Source of the DNA: Vibrio casei
GTDB lineage: Bacteria; Pseudomonadota; Gammaproteobacteria; Enterobacterales; Vibrionaceae
Direction: 5' to 3'
NCBI RefSeq assembly: GCF_002218025.2
Contig: NZ_AP018680.1
Span: 310,001-374,000, forward strand
Length of the DNA: 64,000 nt
Shown: positions 9,649 to 19,697 of the stretch, one piece after another
How the letters are laid out: each line of letters opens with the position of its first letter
Numbering within the stretch: the first letter of the stretch is position 1
Notes under the pieces: model-generated
Databases searched by the model: none
What the model was told of the DNA's origin: nothing
The model's input: only the letters and a program-made list of their open reading frames with translations
Position numbers and translations under genes: made by a program

Positions 9649-11163
9649 ATGACGATAAAATATAGCGCGCTAAGATTCAGACATAGCGCTTTAAAATTAA
9701 AATATCTAATATTAAAACTCAAATTCAAATATAGCTCCTTACGATCTCCTGCTTCAGCTCTACTTTTTTCTTTAATACTTTTAGGCTGTTCTGGGCAAGG
9801 TGGTAATACGGTAACCAGCGGTGGTGCAGCGACAAATGGTGCACTAGAGTCTGAAACGGCTAATATTGAATCTGAAACAACGCCTCAGACATCAACCCCA
9901 GTCGATCCAGATGCACCAACTCAAAATGCCGGATTACTTGAAGATGGTTTGCAAAGCTCAGGAAGCGCGGTGACTGGATTAGGTGATGCAGTCAGCCATA
10001 GTCCATTGACCGATTATGCAAATTCCCTCACGACAGGTTCAGGTGAAGTATTGGTTAATCTTGGCGCTGTGGTTGCCGAGACGGGGAATACATTAACCCA
10101 TGGTTTGGCTACCTACGATGATTCGATGATTAATGACACAGGTGCCGGGGTCTCTAAGGTGACGACTCAAGTTGGGAGCACGGTTGTGGCGACGGGAGAT
10201 ACCATTGCTCAATTAGATGCTTTACCTGTTTTTGTACAACTTAATGATAAAACCGGCGTATTAAGTTATTCAGGAAGAACCGTGTCGGAATTAGGCGGCA
10301 AACTTGAACAAGTTGGTGATACGTTAGAATTCCATTTTTCTGATGAAAATGGCGGCTTATATGGCTTAAGTTCAACACTCTCCGCAACAACAGCGCCTAT
10401 TTTGAAAGAAGTAGATGGCTTGTTAGATCTTAAAGGCAACGCGCTTATTTTGTTTGAAAATAAAGCCGATATTAAACCTGCACTTGGCCAGCTTGTATAC
10501 GTTACAGGCAGCAGTTTGAAAGAAGGCACACAAGCATTATTGTCTGATAAACAAGGCATGGTTAGAGGTGTTGGTGAAGTCCTCGTTGGCAGTAATGGAT
10601 TAACGGCGGTGTTGGTTGGTGATCGCTTATCTAACAACGAAGTATTGACGAGTTTGCAATCTACATTAGGTGGTTTAAACGCCAGCGATGGCGATCAAAT
10701 TTTAGTCGATACTAAAGGTAAACTACAGGGTGTGATTGCTAATGTTGGTGAGAAAAAAGCGATTGTCACATCGAATGTGAGCTCTTTGATTGCTTCTGTC
10801 ACGCAACCTAACAGCGATAATGTTCTGGCGTCTATTCCAGTAGTCAGTGATGTTACGAAAAAGCTATTAGACTCGAATAATATTCAAGATAATCCTCTCA
10901 GTGGTGTTCTAGCGGGTTTAAAAGAAAAAACAGGGGCATTAGGTACGGCGCCCGGTGCACAAGCTGGGTTGGTGGATAATGTTTCCGATGGTTTAAATGG
11001 TGTGAATAATACTTTATTAGGCAGCACCAATGGGCCTGTCACCTCTGGCTTAAATCAAACGCTAAATGGTGTGTTACAAACCCAATCGGATGGTGAGAAA
11101 GCAGGATTGCTCGATACGATCGATAACAAAATACTTGATCCACTGTTAGGTAAAAAACTATAA
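9649..11163 (+). CDS. Surface or periplasmic lipoprotein with G/V-rich quasi-repeats, function unknown
   Basis: The ATG at 9649 has AAGGA seven bases upstream and is preferred over an upstream TTG at 9589. An unusually long basic N-region (35 residues rich in K, R, Y, L) precedes a hydrophobic core and the lipobox ILLGC (Cys47). The mature chain begins with a Ser/Thr/Gly/Pro-rich linker, then about 370 residues of quasi-repeats of the form G-x-x-V-x-x-x-G or G-x-x-L-x-x-x-G. There are no Gly-X-Y runs, although I recall similar proteins being labelled collagen-like in databases. A terminator and then a TpsB-type transporter gene follow. This pairing suggests an exported adhesin or biofilm protein, but no TPS secretion domain is visible. 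Function is inferred only. Confidence 0.75.
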   Translation: MTIKYSALRFRHSALKLKYLILKLKFKYSSLRSPASALLFSLILLGCSGQGGNTVTSGGAATNGALESETANIESETTPQTSTPVDPDAPTQNAGLLEDGLQSSGSAVTGLGDAVSHSPLTDYANSLTTGSGEVLVNLGAVVAETGNTLTHGLATYDDSMINDTGAGVSKVTTQVGSTVVATGDTIAQLDALPVFVQLNDKTGVLSYSGRTVSELGGKLEQVGDTLEFHFSDENGGLYGLSSTLSATTAPILKEVDGLLDLKGNALILFENKADIKPALGQLVYVTGSSLKEGTQALLSDKQGMVRGVGEVLVGSNGLTAVLVGDRLSNNEVLTSLQSTLGGLNASDGDQILVDTKGKLQGVIANVGEKKAIVTSNVSSLIASVTQPNSDNVLASIPVVSDVTKKLLDSNNIQDNPLSGVLAGLKEKTGALGTAPGAQAGLVDNVSDGLNGVNNTLLGSTNGPVTSGLNQTLNGVLQTQSDGEKAGLLDTIDNKILDPLLGKKL

Positions 11164-11177
11164 CTTTTCATCCATAA

Positions 11178-11207
11178 AACCGGAGGCGATTTTCTCCGGT
11201 TTTTTTA
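11178..11207 (+). terminator. Rho-independent terminator between the lipoprotein and tpsB genes
   Basis: ACCGGAG pairs with CTCCGGT around GCGATTTT, followed by seven T. It ends 13 bases before the tpsB start, so tpsB needs read-through or a promoter within the hairpin region. Confidence 0.85.
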
Positions 11208-12082
11208 TAGTGATCCCAATATGAAAAAAATAATAATGACCGTTTGGGCTGCGTCACTTTACACCTCTTTTAGTTATGCAAAATTACCGCCTTTAATTAC
11301 CGAGCCTCAAGAGCCACCGCCAACATTATCTGAATCGCAACCTCCCGATCTTCGTGGGTCAGCGGATGTGCTTGAAAGTAATCAGGGATATATTTCACAT
11401 GTACACTTTCGTGGCGGAACGGTAATTAGTGATGAAGAACTATCATCGATTGCCCAGCCTTTAATAGACACTCACTATTCAATCGAAATGGCTAAACGGG
11501 TTATTGGGAAAATTAATGCTTTGTATGAAAAAAAAGGCTATCCACTTTCGTATGCGTCCATTGCCGCCGATGGTTTTCATCAAGGCCGGTTGACGATTAC
11601 GCTGATTGAGGGATATGTTGTTCGTGCAGAGGTGATTGTTGATCAAGCAAACATTCAATATAAAGTGAACAGGGTGCTTAAGCCCATTTTGCAAGAAAAA
11701 CCACTGACTCAAAATAGCCTTGAAAAAGCCATTTTGTTACTCAGAGAGATACCAGGCTACCGGTTTCAGTTAGCCTTACCAAAACCCAAAACACTTTCTG
11801 GAGCCACCTCTATTCGAATCGAGGAGGTGGAACGAAAATGGATTGAACCTGATTTATCGTACAGCTACCAAAAAGAGGGTGATAATGATTTATATGCGAC
11901 TGTCACCGTCAACTCGCTGAATAGTTGGATCGAAAAAGTGTCGTTATCTGGTTTAATTCCGGTTGATAGTGAGCGAGACACTGAATATTACGCAATCAGT
12001 ATGGATCATGCTTGGTACCCTCTCTGTCAGACTAGTTGTCGCGCTTAATATTCAACCATTAAACAGAGGGCGTGGAGTAACA

Positions 12083-12580
12083 ATGAAACATTATTCAGCG
12101 CAAAGCAAAGAGTCGGCTCTTCAGAAGATGATGCCTCCAAATAATATAGCAATAGCCCAATTATCAATCGAGATGGGGATTGGTGAATCAACCTTGTATA
12201 ATTGGCGAAAACAAGCAATTGATAAGGGGCATTTAGTGCCAGGTGATGGAAAGAATGCTGAGCAGTGGTCATCAGCAAATAAATTCTCAGTCGTGTTGGA
12301 AACAGCCTCTTTAAATCAAGCTGAGTTAGCGGAATATTGTCGAGGCAAAGGTCTTTATGTGGAACAAGTATCGGCTTGGCGAAATGCGTGTATAGATGCA
12401 AACGCTAACGTTAAAGAGCAAGAAAAAGCCTTCTCCACCGAAACAAAGAAAGATAAAAAACAGATCAATCAATTAGAAAAGGAGCTACGTCGAAAAGATA
12501 AGGCACTCGCTGAAACCGCAGCACTATTGGTGTTAAGAAAAAAAGCAAATGCGATCTGGGGGGAAGCCGAGGACGAATGA
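12083..12580 (+). CDS. IS3-family transposase OrfA
   Basis: DNA-binding subunit of 165 residues. It has two helix-turn-helix-like parts (IAIAQLSIEMGIGESTLYNWR and NQAELAEYCRGKGLYVEQVSAWR, the first near residues 23-43) and a C-terminal coiled coil (KKQINQLEKELRRKDKALAE) serving as a leucine zipper. An open frame extends upstream to 11963 through the tpsB fragment, but the ATG at 12083 lies inside the element. A run of seven A at 12538-12544 in slippery phase allows a -1 shift into orfB. Confidence 0.88.
   Translation: MKHYSAQSKESALQKMMPPNNIAIAQLSIEMGIGESTLYNWRKQAIDKGHLVPGDGKNAEQWSSANKFSVVLETASLNQAELAEYCRGKGLYVEQVSAWRNACIDANANVKEQEKAFSTETKKDKKQINQLEKELRRKDKALAETAALLVLRKKANAIWGEAEDE
12538..12544 (+). 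promoter_or_regulatory. Programmed -1 frameshift site of the IS3 element
   Basis: Seven A residues are read A AAA AAA in the orfA frame. A -1 slip enters the orfB frame with no stop before the orfB ATG at 12577, giving an OrfAB fusion transposase as known for IS3 elements. A downstream G-rich stretch (12558-12563) could aid pausing. Confidence 0.7.
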
Positions 12581-13626
12581 TCCTCGACTCAGCTCGCATT
12601 CAAGCAGTTAAACTAGTTAATGAAGCTGTGAGTTCTGGTGCGCCAAAGTTTAAAGCTTGCCGTGAACTTGGGATCAGTGTCCGGACGTATCAACGTTGGA
12701 CTGTTGACGGGAACATAAAAACAGATGGTAGACCAATATCTCAGCGCCCTGAGCCAAAAAATAAGCTATCAAAAGCAGAGAGAGATAACATATTAGCCAT
12801 CGTTAATAGCGATGATTTTAAGAGCTTACCACCAAGCCAAATCGTCCCTACATTAGCAGATGAGGGTATTTATCTTGCTTCTGAATCAACATATTATCGT
12901 GTTCTTCATGAAGAAAAACAGCAAAACGCTCGCGGACGTAGTCAGATAAAAGAGAGAAAAGTACCGACGACACACTGTGCTACAGGGCCAAACCAAGTGT
13001 GGTGTTGGGATATTACTTGGTTACCAGGCCCCGCTAAAGGGCTGCATTTTTATTTATATTTGATACTCGATATATTTAGTCGAAAGATTGTTGGATGGGA
13101 AATTCATGATGACGAATCAGCAGAAAATGCATCAATATTAATTAAGAAAGCTCATTTAAAAGAAGGAGTTAAAGATAATCCTCTGGTACTGCATTCGGAT
13201 AATGGAAGCCCAATGAAAGGCTCATCAATGCTTGAAACACTTTATAGTTTAGGTGTCGTGTCGTCTTTTAATCGTCCTAGGGTGAGCAATGATAATGCTT
13301 ATGCTGAGTCGATATTTAAAACGTGTAAATATCGCCCTGACTATCCGTATAAAGGGTTTTCAACAATTGATGAGGCGCGTAGTTGGGTGTTGAAATTTAG
13401 CCACTGGTATAATTTTAACCACAAACATAGTGGCATCAAATACGTCAGCCCACATCAAAGGCATTCAGGATTAGCGGGTGACATATTGGCTAATAGAAAA
13501 GAAGTTTATCAAGGTGCTAAAGATGCTCACCCTGAGCGCTGGAGCGGTAATATCCGTAATTGGGATTTACCAAAAGAAGTGTACTTAAACCCTGAACAAA
13601 ATAGTGTCAAGGCTGAGAGTGCATAA
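12577..13626 (+). CDS. IS3-family transposase OrfB (DDE integrase)
   Basis: Catalytic subunit of 349 residues. An N-terminal helix-turn-helix (FKACRELGISVRTYQRW) precedes the rve integrase core. Catalytic acids are D in WCWDITWL, D in LHSDNGSP and E in AYAESIFKT. It overlaps orfA by ATGA and also continues the -1 frame of orfA. The frame is intact, so the element may still be mobile if its ends are functional. Confidence 0.92.
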   Translation: MILDSARIQAVKLVNEAVSSGAPKFKACRELGISVRTYQRWTVDGNIKTDGRPISQRPEPKNKLSKAERDNILAIVNSDDFKSLPPSQIVPTLADEGIYLASESTYYRVLHEEKQQNARGRSQIKERKVPTTHCATGPNQVWCWDITWLPGPAKGLHFYLYLILDIFSRKIVGWEIHDDESAENASILIKKAHLKEGVKDNPLVLHSDNGSPMKGSSMLETLYSLGVVSSFNRPRVSNDNAYAESIFKTCKYRPDYPYKGFSTIDEARSWVLKFSHWYNFNHKHSGIKYVSPHQRHSGLAGDILANRKEVYQGAKDAHPERWSGNIRNWDLPKEVYLNPEQNSVKAESA

Positions 13627-14216
13627 CGTAGTGATCGCGACAACTAGTTTGACAAACACCGTAATCAAGGGACGCGTGATTTTGAAGAAGGCGATCTTAA
13701 TTTTACGGCATGGATCGTTAACATGGCGGTCGGGTATGACATGGTGGGGGATGTACAACTACAAGTAAAAGGGAATGGCTTTTATAGTGATGATGATTTA
13801 GTCAGTGCAGAACGAGTTTCTTATGGTGGGCGTTTTTATGGGAGAGGTTACCCAGAAGGGCAAGCCGAAGGGGATGTTGGCTATGGCGCGGAGGTGATGT
13901 TATCGAGGAGCTTTCATTACGATTTAATGATTATTGACCAATTTAAACCTTATGTGGTTGCCGATACCGCCTATACCAAGTTTAATTCATTAGCGATAGA
14001 GCATAATCTGTCTTCTTATGCTTTAGGATTGGAAGTGAGCTATAAAGACGCGATTAAAGTGGCCTTCGAATACGCGGTTCCGCTCGATGATGTCAATATT
14101 GATACGGGGCGTAAAAGTGAACTTTATAATATTTCGGCTTCGTGGAATTTTTAAGTTAAAAGCAACGATCTGATCTCCTTTTGATTTTTATCGGTATTAA
14201 CGAGAGCTTTTAGCCT

Positions 14217-16313
14217 TTATTCATAATCATCATGGTTGGCTTGTTTCATCGCTTCATTAAAGGCTAAGACTCGATTGCGACCAGTTTGTTTTGCCTCATA
14301 AAGGGCCAAATCGGCTTGTTTTAATATATCATCAATATCAGTATGTTGTGGGTGATTGACAGCCACACCAATGGATAGAGTGATGGTGACTTGAGTATCT
14401 TCAGTAATATGAATATGGGACAGGGAAATGATACTGCGAATCTGCTCTGCGAGAATAAGCCCTTCATCTTGGTTACATTGCGCAACCACAACAAACTCTT
14501 CTCCACCAAGTCGAGCAAACAACATTGATTCGTGAATGCTTTCTTTTATTGTATGGCTAAGGTGTTGCAATACTAGGTCACCGGCATCATGACCGTAAAT
14601 ATCGTTGACTGATTTAAAGTGATCAACATCTATCATTAATAGTGTTAAAGGTGTTTGAGTATCTTGGCATTGATTAAATAAGGGGGTGACTTGTTCAAAG
14701 AAATGGCGACGATTACTAATCCCCGTTAACACATCGGTATTAGCAATATATTCTAAGCGTTTTTCTAGCTCGATACGATCGGTAATATTGAAAGCAGACG
14801 TTCTGGCTAATGCAAAATTACCCTCATTTAACAGTACAACGGCAGAGGTCGAAACAAAAAACGTTTCACCTTGTTTGGGCTGAACTTCTAAGACGATTCC
14901 GTCCATTTCTTGCTTTTTAGGTAGCGCTGTTAAAAATGTCTCAAAAGTATCTTGGCTGGCAGGCGTCAAAAATTTTGCAAAAGACTGTCCAATGACCTCT
15001 TCCCGCTCATACCCAAGCCAATTAAGTTCGGTTTTATTGATACGAGTGACTACTCCTTGAGGGTTTAAAGTGTGGTAACCACAAGGTGCATTTTCATAAA
15101 GATCTTTTAATTCAGCACTGATACGTATGTGATTTTTCTTACGTAGTTTTTTTTGTTCCGAATTTGTGATCAATAAAAGCATGATAAATGCGATAGAAAA
15201 ATAAAGTAATGCGATGAGTAAGCGGCCACTTTGCTTATAAAAGAATGAATATTGTTGAATAATTTCATTGGGAAGAAAGATCACTAGTTTCCAATTGGTA
15301 TTATGGATCGATTCCATTGTAATTGGAAAATGAACATGATTATCAGTTTGTTTATTTGGACTTTCGATCGAACTAAAGTCTAATGGTGTGATGGCTTGAT
15401 AGCGAAATAAGCCATTTTCTGTTTTTAATGTTCCATTATTACTTTTACTAATAATTGGCCAAGCGGTGGGATAACGTTTTTTGAAATGATTTTCTGGATG
15501 CCCTAAGCTCATCCCCCATTCATTGCTTCGATCATGATTACTGAGCCAATAACCTTGTTCATCAATCAACATCCCTTGTCCATTTATTCGCAAGGTCATT
15601 TGGTGACGAAAGTTCTCTAATAAATCGTTTGCGAGATAGTTCAATATTAGGACCCCAACGGCATCGCCATTATCATCTAATACTTGTGTTGCAAACCTTA
15701 ATGTAGGGTTATAGGGCACTTCAATTTTTTCATTCTCAATATTTAAATCCATTTTAGAAACATAAGTTTCATTCGGTTTCATGGATAAAGCTTGTTGAAA
15801 ATAATAACGATTATGTTTGTTTTGTAGATTTGATTGGTCCGTTGAACTTGGATTACCATGATTATAATTAATACGGATCATCTCATCGCCATCTAAATCA
15901 AAGAGTCGAACTTGATCATAATGCTGAAAAGCTACCGTGAGGTTTTTAAATAAGCCTTCTAAGCTTTCTTTACTTTCTAGGCTTACTTTACTTTGTTCTG
16001 AATGATTTATTAAATACTCACTCAAGACTTTAGACTTCGATGTCATTTGTAATGCAATGAGCTGCATTTGCATCTCTTTTTGCAGTGAATAGGTTGTAGT
16101 TGCAACAAAAGCTTCTTCTTGTGCCAGCAATTTTTCTTCTAAACTATGGGTATATTGTTGATAAATATAATAACCTAAGCCCAATGAAACCAAGGTGAAA
16201 ATTGTCATCATAAGTAGAAATCGTTTTAGAATATTGTTTCTTAAATTCGATTCTTCTAATAATTCATTACTTTCAGGGGGAATATTATTAAATGATCCAT
16301 CTTGGTTTGACAT
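14217..16313 (-). CDS. Membrane sensor diguanylate cyclase (dCACHE-PAS-GGDEF)
   Basis: Predicted to make cyclic di-GMP in response to a periplasmic signal. The ATG at 16313 has AAGGA about ten bases upstream and is preferred over the ATG at 16349. Domains are a membrane segment (about 28-50), a large periplasmic dCACHE sensor with RINYNHGNPSSTDQS (about 50-360), a second membrane segment (LLIALLYFSIAFIMLLLI), a PAS domain (about 400-520, NAPCGYHTLNPQGVV) and a C-terminal GGDEF with active-site GGEEF. No RxxD inhibitory site is seen before GGEEF. Neighbouring polysaccharide and adhesin genes fit a biofilm role, by inference. Confidence 0.9.
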   Translation of the reverse strand: MSNQDGSFNNIPPESNELLEESNLRNNILKRFLLMMTIFTLVSLGLGYYIYQQYTHSLEEKLLAQEEAFVATTTYSLQKEMQMQLIALQMTSKSKVLSEYLINHSEQSKVSLESKESLEGLFKNLTVAFQHYDQVRLFDLDGDEMIRINYNHGNPSSTDQSNLQNKHNRYYFQQALSMKPNETYVSKMDLNIENEKIEVPYNPTLRFATQVLDDNGDAVGVLILNYLANDLLENFRHQMTLRINGQGMLIDEQGYWLSNHDRSNEWGMSLGHPENHFKKRYPTAWPIISKSNNGTLKTENGLFRYQAITPLDFSSIESPNKQTDNHVHFPITMESIHNTNWKLVIFLPNEIIQQYSFFYKQSGRLLIALLYFSIAFIMLLLITNSEQKKLRKKNHIRISAELKDLYENAPCGYHTLNPQGVVTRINKTELNWLGYEREEVIGQSFAKFLTPASQDTFETFLTALPKKQEMDGIVLEVQPKQGETFFVSTSAVVLLNEGNFALARTSAFNITDRIELEKRLEYIANTDVLTGISNRRHFFEQVTPLFNQCQDTQTPLTLLMIDVDHFKSVNDIYGHDAGDLVLQHLSHTIKESIHESMLFARLGGEEFVVVAQCNQDEGLILAEQIRSIISLSHIHITEDTQVTITLSIGVAVNHPQHTDIDDILKQADLALYEAKQTGRNRVLAFNEAMKQANHDDYE

Positions 16314-16565
16314 CAGGTAGCGTTTCCTTACGAAAATCGATGTGGGCATTATGTTTAAATTATAGGTTTACCGCTTAGAAATAAAAACATTATTTAATTA
16401 AGGTAATAGCAGCCAGCAGTTGAAGTACAAATAATGAAATCATAATAATGACAACTTTGGATCTTTTTCTAGAGAAGCTAATATCACAAAGCTAAGCGAC
16501 AGAGCTTAGCCTTGGAACATGTTATATAGTCCTAATGATTTAGTTCTAGCACACTAATAAATTAA

Positions 16566-17768
16566 TTACTTCAGCCAACTTTTAGGGTTTTGTGCTTGGC
16601 TATTTCGGCGTATTTCAAAGTACAGAGAGGTTCTTGACTGACCGCCAGTATTACCCGCCAAGGCAATGGTTTCACCTGCACGAACAATATCACCATCTTT
16701 TTTGAGTAGGCTTTGATTATAACCGTAGAGCGTCATATCGCCTTTACCATGATCAAGTAAAATCACTAAACCATAACCACGAAGCCATTCTGCAAAAACC
16801 ACTTTTCCTGAGTGTACCGCTTTGACAGCCTCACCTTGTTTGGCATTGATGACAATACCTTTCCAAGTAACTTGGCCACTTTGTGATGTGCCGAAACTAT
16901 GCAGTATTTGTCCGTTCACTGGCCAAGGTAATTTGCCACGATACGAAGCAAGACCATTCATTGGTGAAAGGTTACGCTTTGCTGCTTTGGCTATTTCGGC
17001 TTTTAAGCGAGATTCATTACGACGCAACTCGGCCAAATAGCTTTCGTTGTTACGAATATTGCCGCGAATTTTATTAACAGTGCTCTTACGTTGGCTTTGA
17101 TTTTTTTGTAAGTCGTCACGCTTGCTTTTTTGTTGAGCAAGGAGCGTCGATTGGCGGTTTTCTTCTTCCGATAACTGTCTCTCTTTTTCATCTAGCTTAG
17201 ATTGAGTCAGGGCGAGTGCTTCGATCGCTTCACTTCGCGCTTTCGCTAAATGTTGAAAATATTGGCTGATTCGATCCATTTTTTCAGCATCACCACCTTG
17301 AAGTAGAGCTGGCATCGCATTACTTTTACTGGTGATGTAATAGGCTTTAATGAGATTTTCTAAGGTTTCTGTTTGTTGTTTTTTCGTGATTTCTAATTGT
17401 TGCTTTTGTTCTTCTAACTGGTTTAAGTTGGATTGAACGTTACGTAATTCTCGTTCGGTATGGCGAATTTCTTGCCCCAGTTTAGAAATAGTGACTTCGT
17501 GATTCTTCAATTCACTTTGTAGCTCATTCAATTTTTTTTGCTGACCACTGAGTGAGTTTTTCTGGCGTGATATTTCCGCCGACACACCTTTTAATTCATC
17601 TTTAGAAGCGGCGTTGCTTATAGTTGGAAATGCAGTGAGGGCAACGGTTAGGCATAAAAAAATGCCAGAACATATTGATGAGGCTGGTGATTTGAACGAG
17701 AAGGCGCTTTTACTTTTTATAAGTGGAGTTTGATTGATAAGTTCAGCAAGAGATTTGGACGATATCAT
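16566..17768 (-). CDS. envC: Murein hydrolase activator EnvC
   Basis: Periplasmic divisome protein that activates amidases AmiA and AmiB during daughter-cell separation. It has an N-terminal signal region (hydrophobic about 30-52, ending SNAA), a long coiled coil (about 55-275) and a LytM/M23 domain (about 285-400). The LytM zinc ligands are replaced: the usual HxH position reads LYFEIR, as expected for a non-catalytic activator. It lies downstream of gpmI on the same strand, the usual arrangement in gammaproteobacteria. Confidence 0.92.
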   Translation of the reverse strand: MISSKSLAELINQTPLIKSKSAFSFKSPASSICSGIFLCLTVALTAFPTISNAASKDELKGVSAEISRQKNSLSGQQKKLNELQSELKNHEVTISKLGQEIRHTERELRNVQSNLNQLEEQKQQLEITKKQQTETLENLIKAYYITSKSNAMPALLQGGDAEKMDRISQYFQHLAKARSEAIEALALTQSKLDEKERQLSEEENRQSTLLAQQKSKRDDLQKNQSQRKSTVNKIRGNIRNNESYLAELRRNESRLKAEIAKAAKRNLSPMNGLASYRGKLPWPVNGQILHSFGTSQSGQVTWKGIVINAKQGEAVKAVHSGKVVFAEWLRGYGLVILLDHGKGDMTLYGYNQSLLKKDGDIVRAGETIALAGNTGGQSRTSLYFEIRRNSQAQNPKSWLK

Positions 17769-17885
17769 GTTTTAAAATTATCCCTTTGAGACGAATACTA
17801 ATAGCATCAAGTGACTGGCATTGTTAGAGCGATTATTAGACTGCATTAGTATAAAACGAATGATCACCACGATCATTCGTAAATC

Positions 17886-17937
17886 GGGCAGGTGATACGC
17901 ACTATTTGAAACATAATAGCGTGAATCACCTTGCCCT
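17886..17937 (-). terminator. Long hairpin between gpmI and envC
   Basis: GGGCAGGTGAT and GCGTGAATCACCTTGCCC pair over most of their length. It lies just after the gpmI stop. No clear U-run follows on the minus strand, so it may be a partial terminator or stability element rather than a full stop. Confidence 0.55.
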
Positions 17938-17946
17938 ATAAGGGGA

Positions 17947-19491
17947 TTATTTCAGATTGACAATAACCTGACCAGACATCTCGGTAGGGATTTCCATTCC
18001 TGTTAACTCAAGCATGGTTGGAGCAAGATCAGAAAGCTTACCACCAGCTTTGAATTCTAACGCTTTGTTACCGACATAAATTAGTGGTACAGGAAGGTTA
18101 GTGTGTGCGGTATGAATGCCACCCGTTTCTGGGTCGACCATCATTTCGGCGTTACCGTGATCGGCGGTGATCAGCATTTGACCATCGACTTCTTTGATGG
18201 CTTCAACGACACGACCAATGCATTCATCAACGGCTTCACAGGCTTTTACCGCCGCTTCGTAAACACCAGTGTGACCAACCATGTCACCATTTGGATAGTT
18301 ACAGATGATGGTATCGAACTTGCCTGATTTAATCGCAGCAACCAGTTTATCGGTTAATTCTGGCGCGCTCATTTCAGGTTGAAGATCGTAAGTTGCCACT
18401 TTTGGTGAGGCAACCAATTGACGTTCTTCGCCTTCAAATTCGTCTTCTTTACCACCATTGAAGAAGAAGGTTACGTGTGCGTATTTTTCGGTTTCAGACA
18501 TGCGCAATTGTGTTTTGCCACATTTGGATAACCATTCACCGTAAGTGTTTTCTAGCGATGCTGGTGGAAATGCACAAAGCAAAGGAATGTCGGCTGCGTA
18601 TTGAGTTAGCATAACGAAATCAATATTTGGGAATACTTCACGTTCAAATCCATCAAAATCAGGAACGAAACAGCGAGTAATTTCACGAGCACGGTCAGCG
18701 CGGTAGTTCATGAAGATAACGGCATCACCATCAACAATCGCAGCGCTTGCTTCACCTTCGGCACGAACTTCCGTTGCTTGTACGAATTCATCATTTTCTT
18801 CACGAGCGTAAGCTGCTTCTAAACCTTCAACAGCAGAGTTAACGGTAAATTCTGCTTTTGCTTGTGTTAACAAGTCATAAGATTTTTGTACGCGATCCCA
18901 GTTATTATCACGATCCATTGCAAAGTAACGACCAATCAAAGACGCAATACGGCCTTCTTCTAGGTTTAGCTCAGCAAATAAATCTTGGAAACGTTGTAGT
19001 GTGTTTTTAGCACTGCGAGGTGGTGTGTCACGACCATCTAGGAAACCGTGAACGTACACTTTCTTCGCGCCACGCTCTGCTGCCATTTGTACAGCTGCGT
19101 AGATGTGATCTTCATGGCTGTGTACGCCACCTGGAGACATAAGACCCATGATGTGAACTGCTTTACCAGACGCTACCGCTTTATCAATTGCGTTTGCTAG
19201 CGCTGGAGTGTCTTTGAATTCGTCATCGGCAATAGATTTTGTGATACGGGTTAAATCTTGATATACCACGCGCCCTGCACCAATATTGGTGTGGCCAACT
19301 TCAGAGTTACCCATTTGACCGTCTGGTAAGCCTACATCGAAACCTGAAGCGGAAATTAAGGTGTTCGGTTGGTTAGCAAATAAACCGTCTAATACCGGTG
19401 TGTTGGCGTTGGCGATAGCGTTGTCGCTGTTGTCTTCGCGGTAACCCCAACCATCAAGAATGACAAGTGCCATTGGTTTTTTATTTGACAT
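17947..19491 (-). CDS. gpmI: 2,3-bisphosphoglycerate-independent phosphoglycerate mutase
   Basis: Mn-dependent glycolytic enzyme interconverting 3- and 2-phosphoglycerate. The alkaline-phosphatase fold metal motif [12 protein letters not shown] is at the N-terminus, the catalytic Ser is in [15 protein letters not shown] near residue 62, and the C-terminal metal motif is [10 protein letters not shown] with [13 protein letters not shown]. The length of 514 is standard. The ATG at 19491 has GAGG seven bases upstream; an in-frame TTG two codons earlier is not needed. Confidence 0.96.
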   Translation of the reverse strand: MSNKKPMALVILDGWGYREDNSDNAIANANTPVLDGLFANQPNTLISASGFDVGLPDGQMGNSEVGHTNIGAGRVVYQDLTRITKSIADDEFKDTPALANAIDKAVASGKAVHIMGLMSPGGVHSHEDHIYAAVQMAAERGAKKVYVHGFLDGRDTPPRSAKNTLQRFQDLFAELNLEEGRIASLIGRYFAMDRDNNWDRVQKSYDLLTQAKAEFTVNSAVEGLEAAYAREENDEFVQATEVRAEGEASAAIVDGDAVIFMNYRADRAREITRCFVPDFDGFEREVFPNIDFVMLTQYAADIPLLCAFPPASLENTYGEWLSKCGKTQLRMSETEKYAHVTFFFNGGKEDEFEGEERQLVASPKVATYDLQPEMSAPELTDKLVAAIKSGKFDTIICNYPNGDMVGHTGVYEAAVKACEAVDECIGRVVEAIKEVDGQMLITADHGNAEMMVDPETGGIHTAHTNLPVPLIYVGNKALEFKAGGKLSDLAPTMLELTGMEIPTEMSGQVIVNLK

Positions 19492-19697
19492 GTTCAAACC
19501 TCGTTTAAAAATACAAAGAATTTAAAATTTCACTTAGCGTAATTTTACTACATTTTTCACTCTAAACTGTAGGGTAAGATCAATTTAACTGGCCTCATCC
19601 CTTTGGTGTCACATTTATCTGGTGCAAATTTTCATTTCATGAGGTGCATTATGCCTAATTATTAATCGAGATGAAAATCGAATTCATCAATATTATT

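Larger units (their letters stand above)
12025..13654 (+). mobile_element. IS3-family insertion sequence, about 1630 bp
   Basis: Terminal inverted repeats are TGTCAGACTAGTTGTCGCG on the left and, reading inward from the right, TGTCAAACTAGTTGTCGCG (one mismatch). The ends are TG...CA as in IS3. Two overlapping genes (orfA, orfB) fill the element. Flanking bases (CTC left, AAC right) do not form a target duplication, which fits an adjacent deletion in the host tpsB gene. Confidence 0.9.
11221..14154 (+). pseudogene. TpsB/ShlB/FhaC-type outer-membrane transporter, split by an IS3-family element
   Basis: The 5' part (11221-12024, 268 codons) encodes a signal peptide ending near SYA, a Pro-rich linker, a POTRA_2-like domain (YISHVHFRGGTVISDEEL) and a second POTRA (VVRAEVIVDQANIQYKVNRVL), then the start of the barrel (WIEPDLSYSYQKEGDNDLYATVTVN). 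The IS follows at 12025. The 3' part (13655-14154, about 165 codons) is the barrel C-terminus with SYGGRFYGRGYPEGQ and ends in NISASWNF with a terminal Phe. The remaining codons sum to about 433 against roughly 550 for the family, so about 100-120 residues of barrel are missing as well as interrupted. Intact relatives secrete large exoproteins; this copy should be inactive. Confidence 0.88.

Noticed and set aside
11963..12082. An N-terminal extension of the IS3 OrfA into the tpsB fragment
   Set aside because: It crosses the left inverted repeat into host sequence in a different frame from tpsB; the ATG at 12083 inside the element is the native start.
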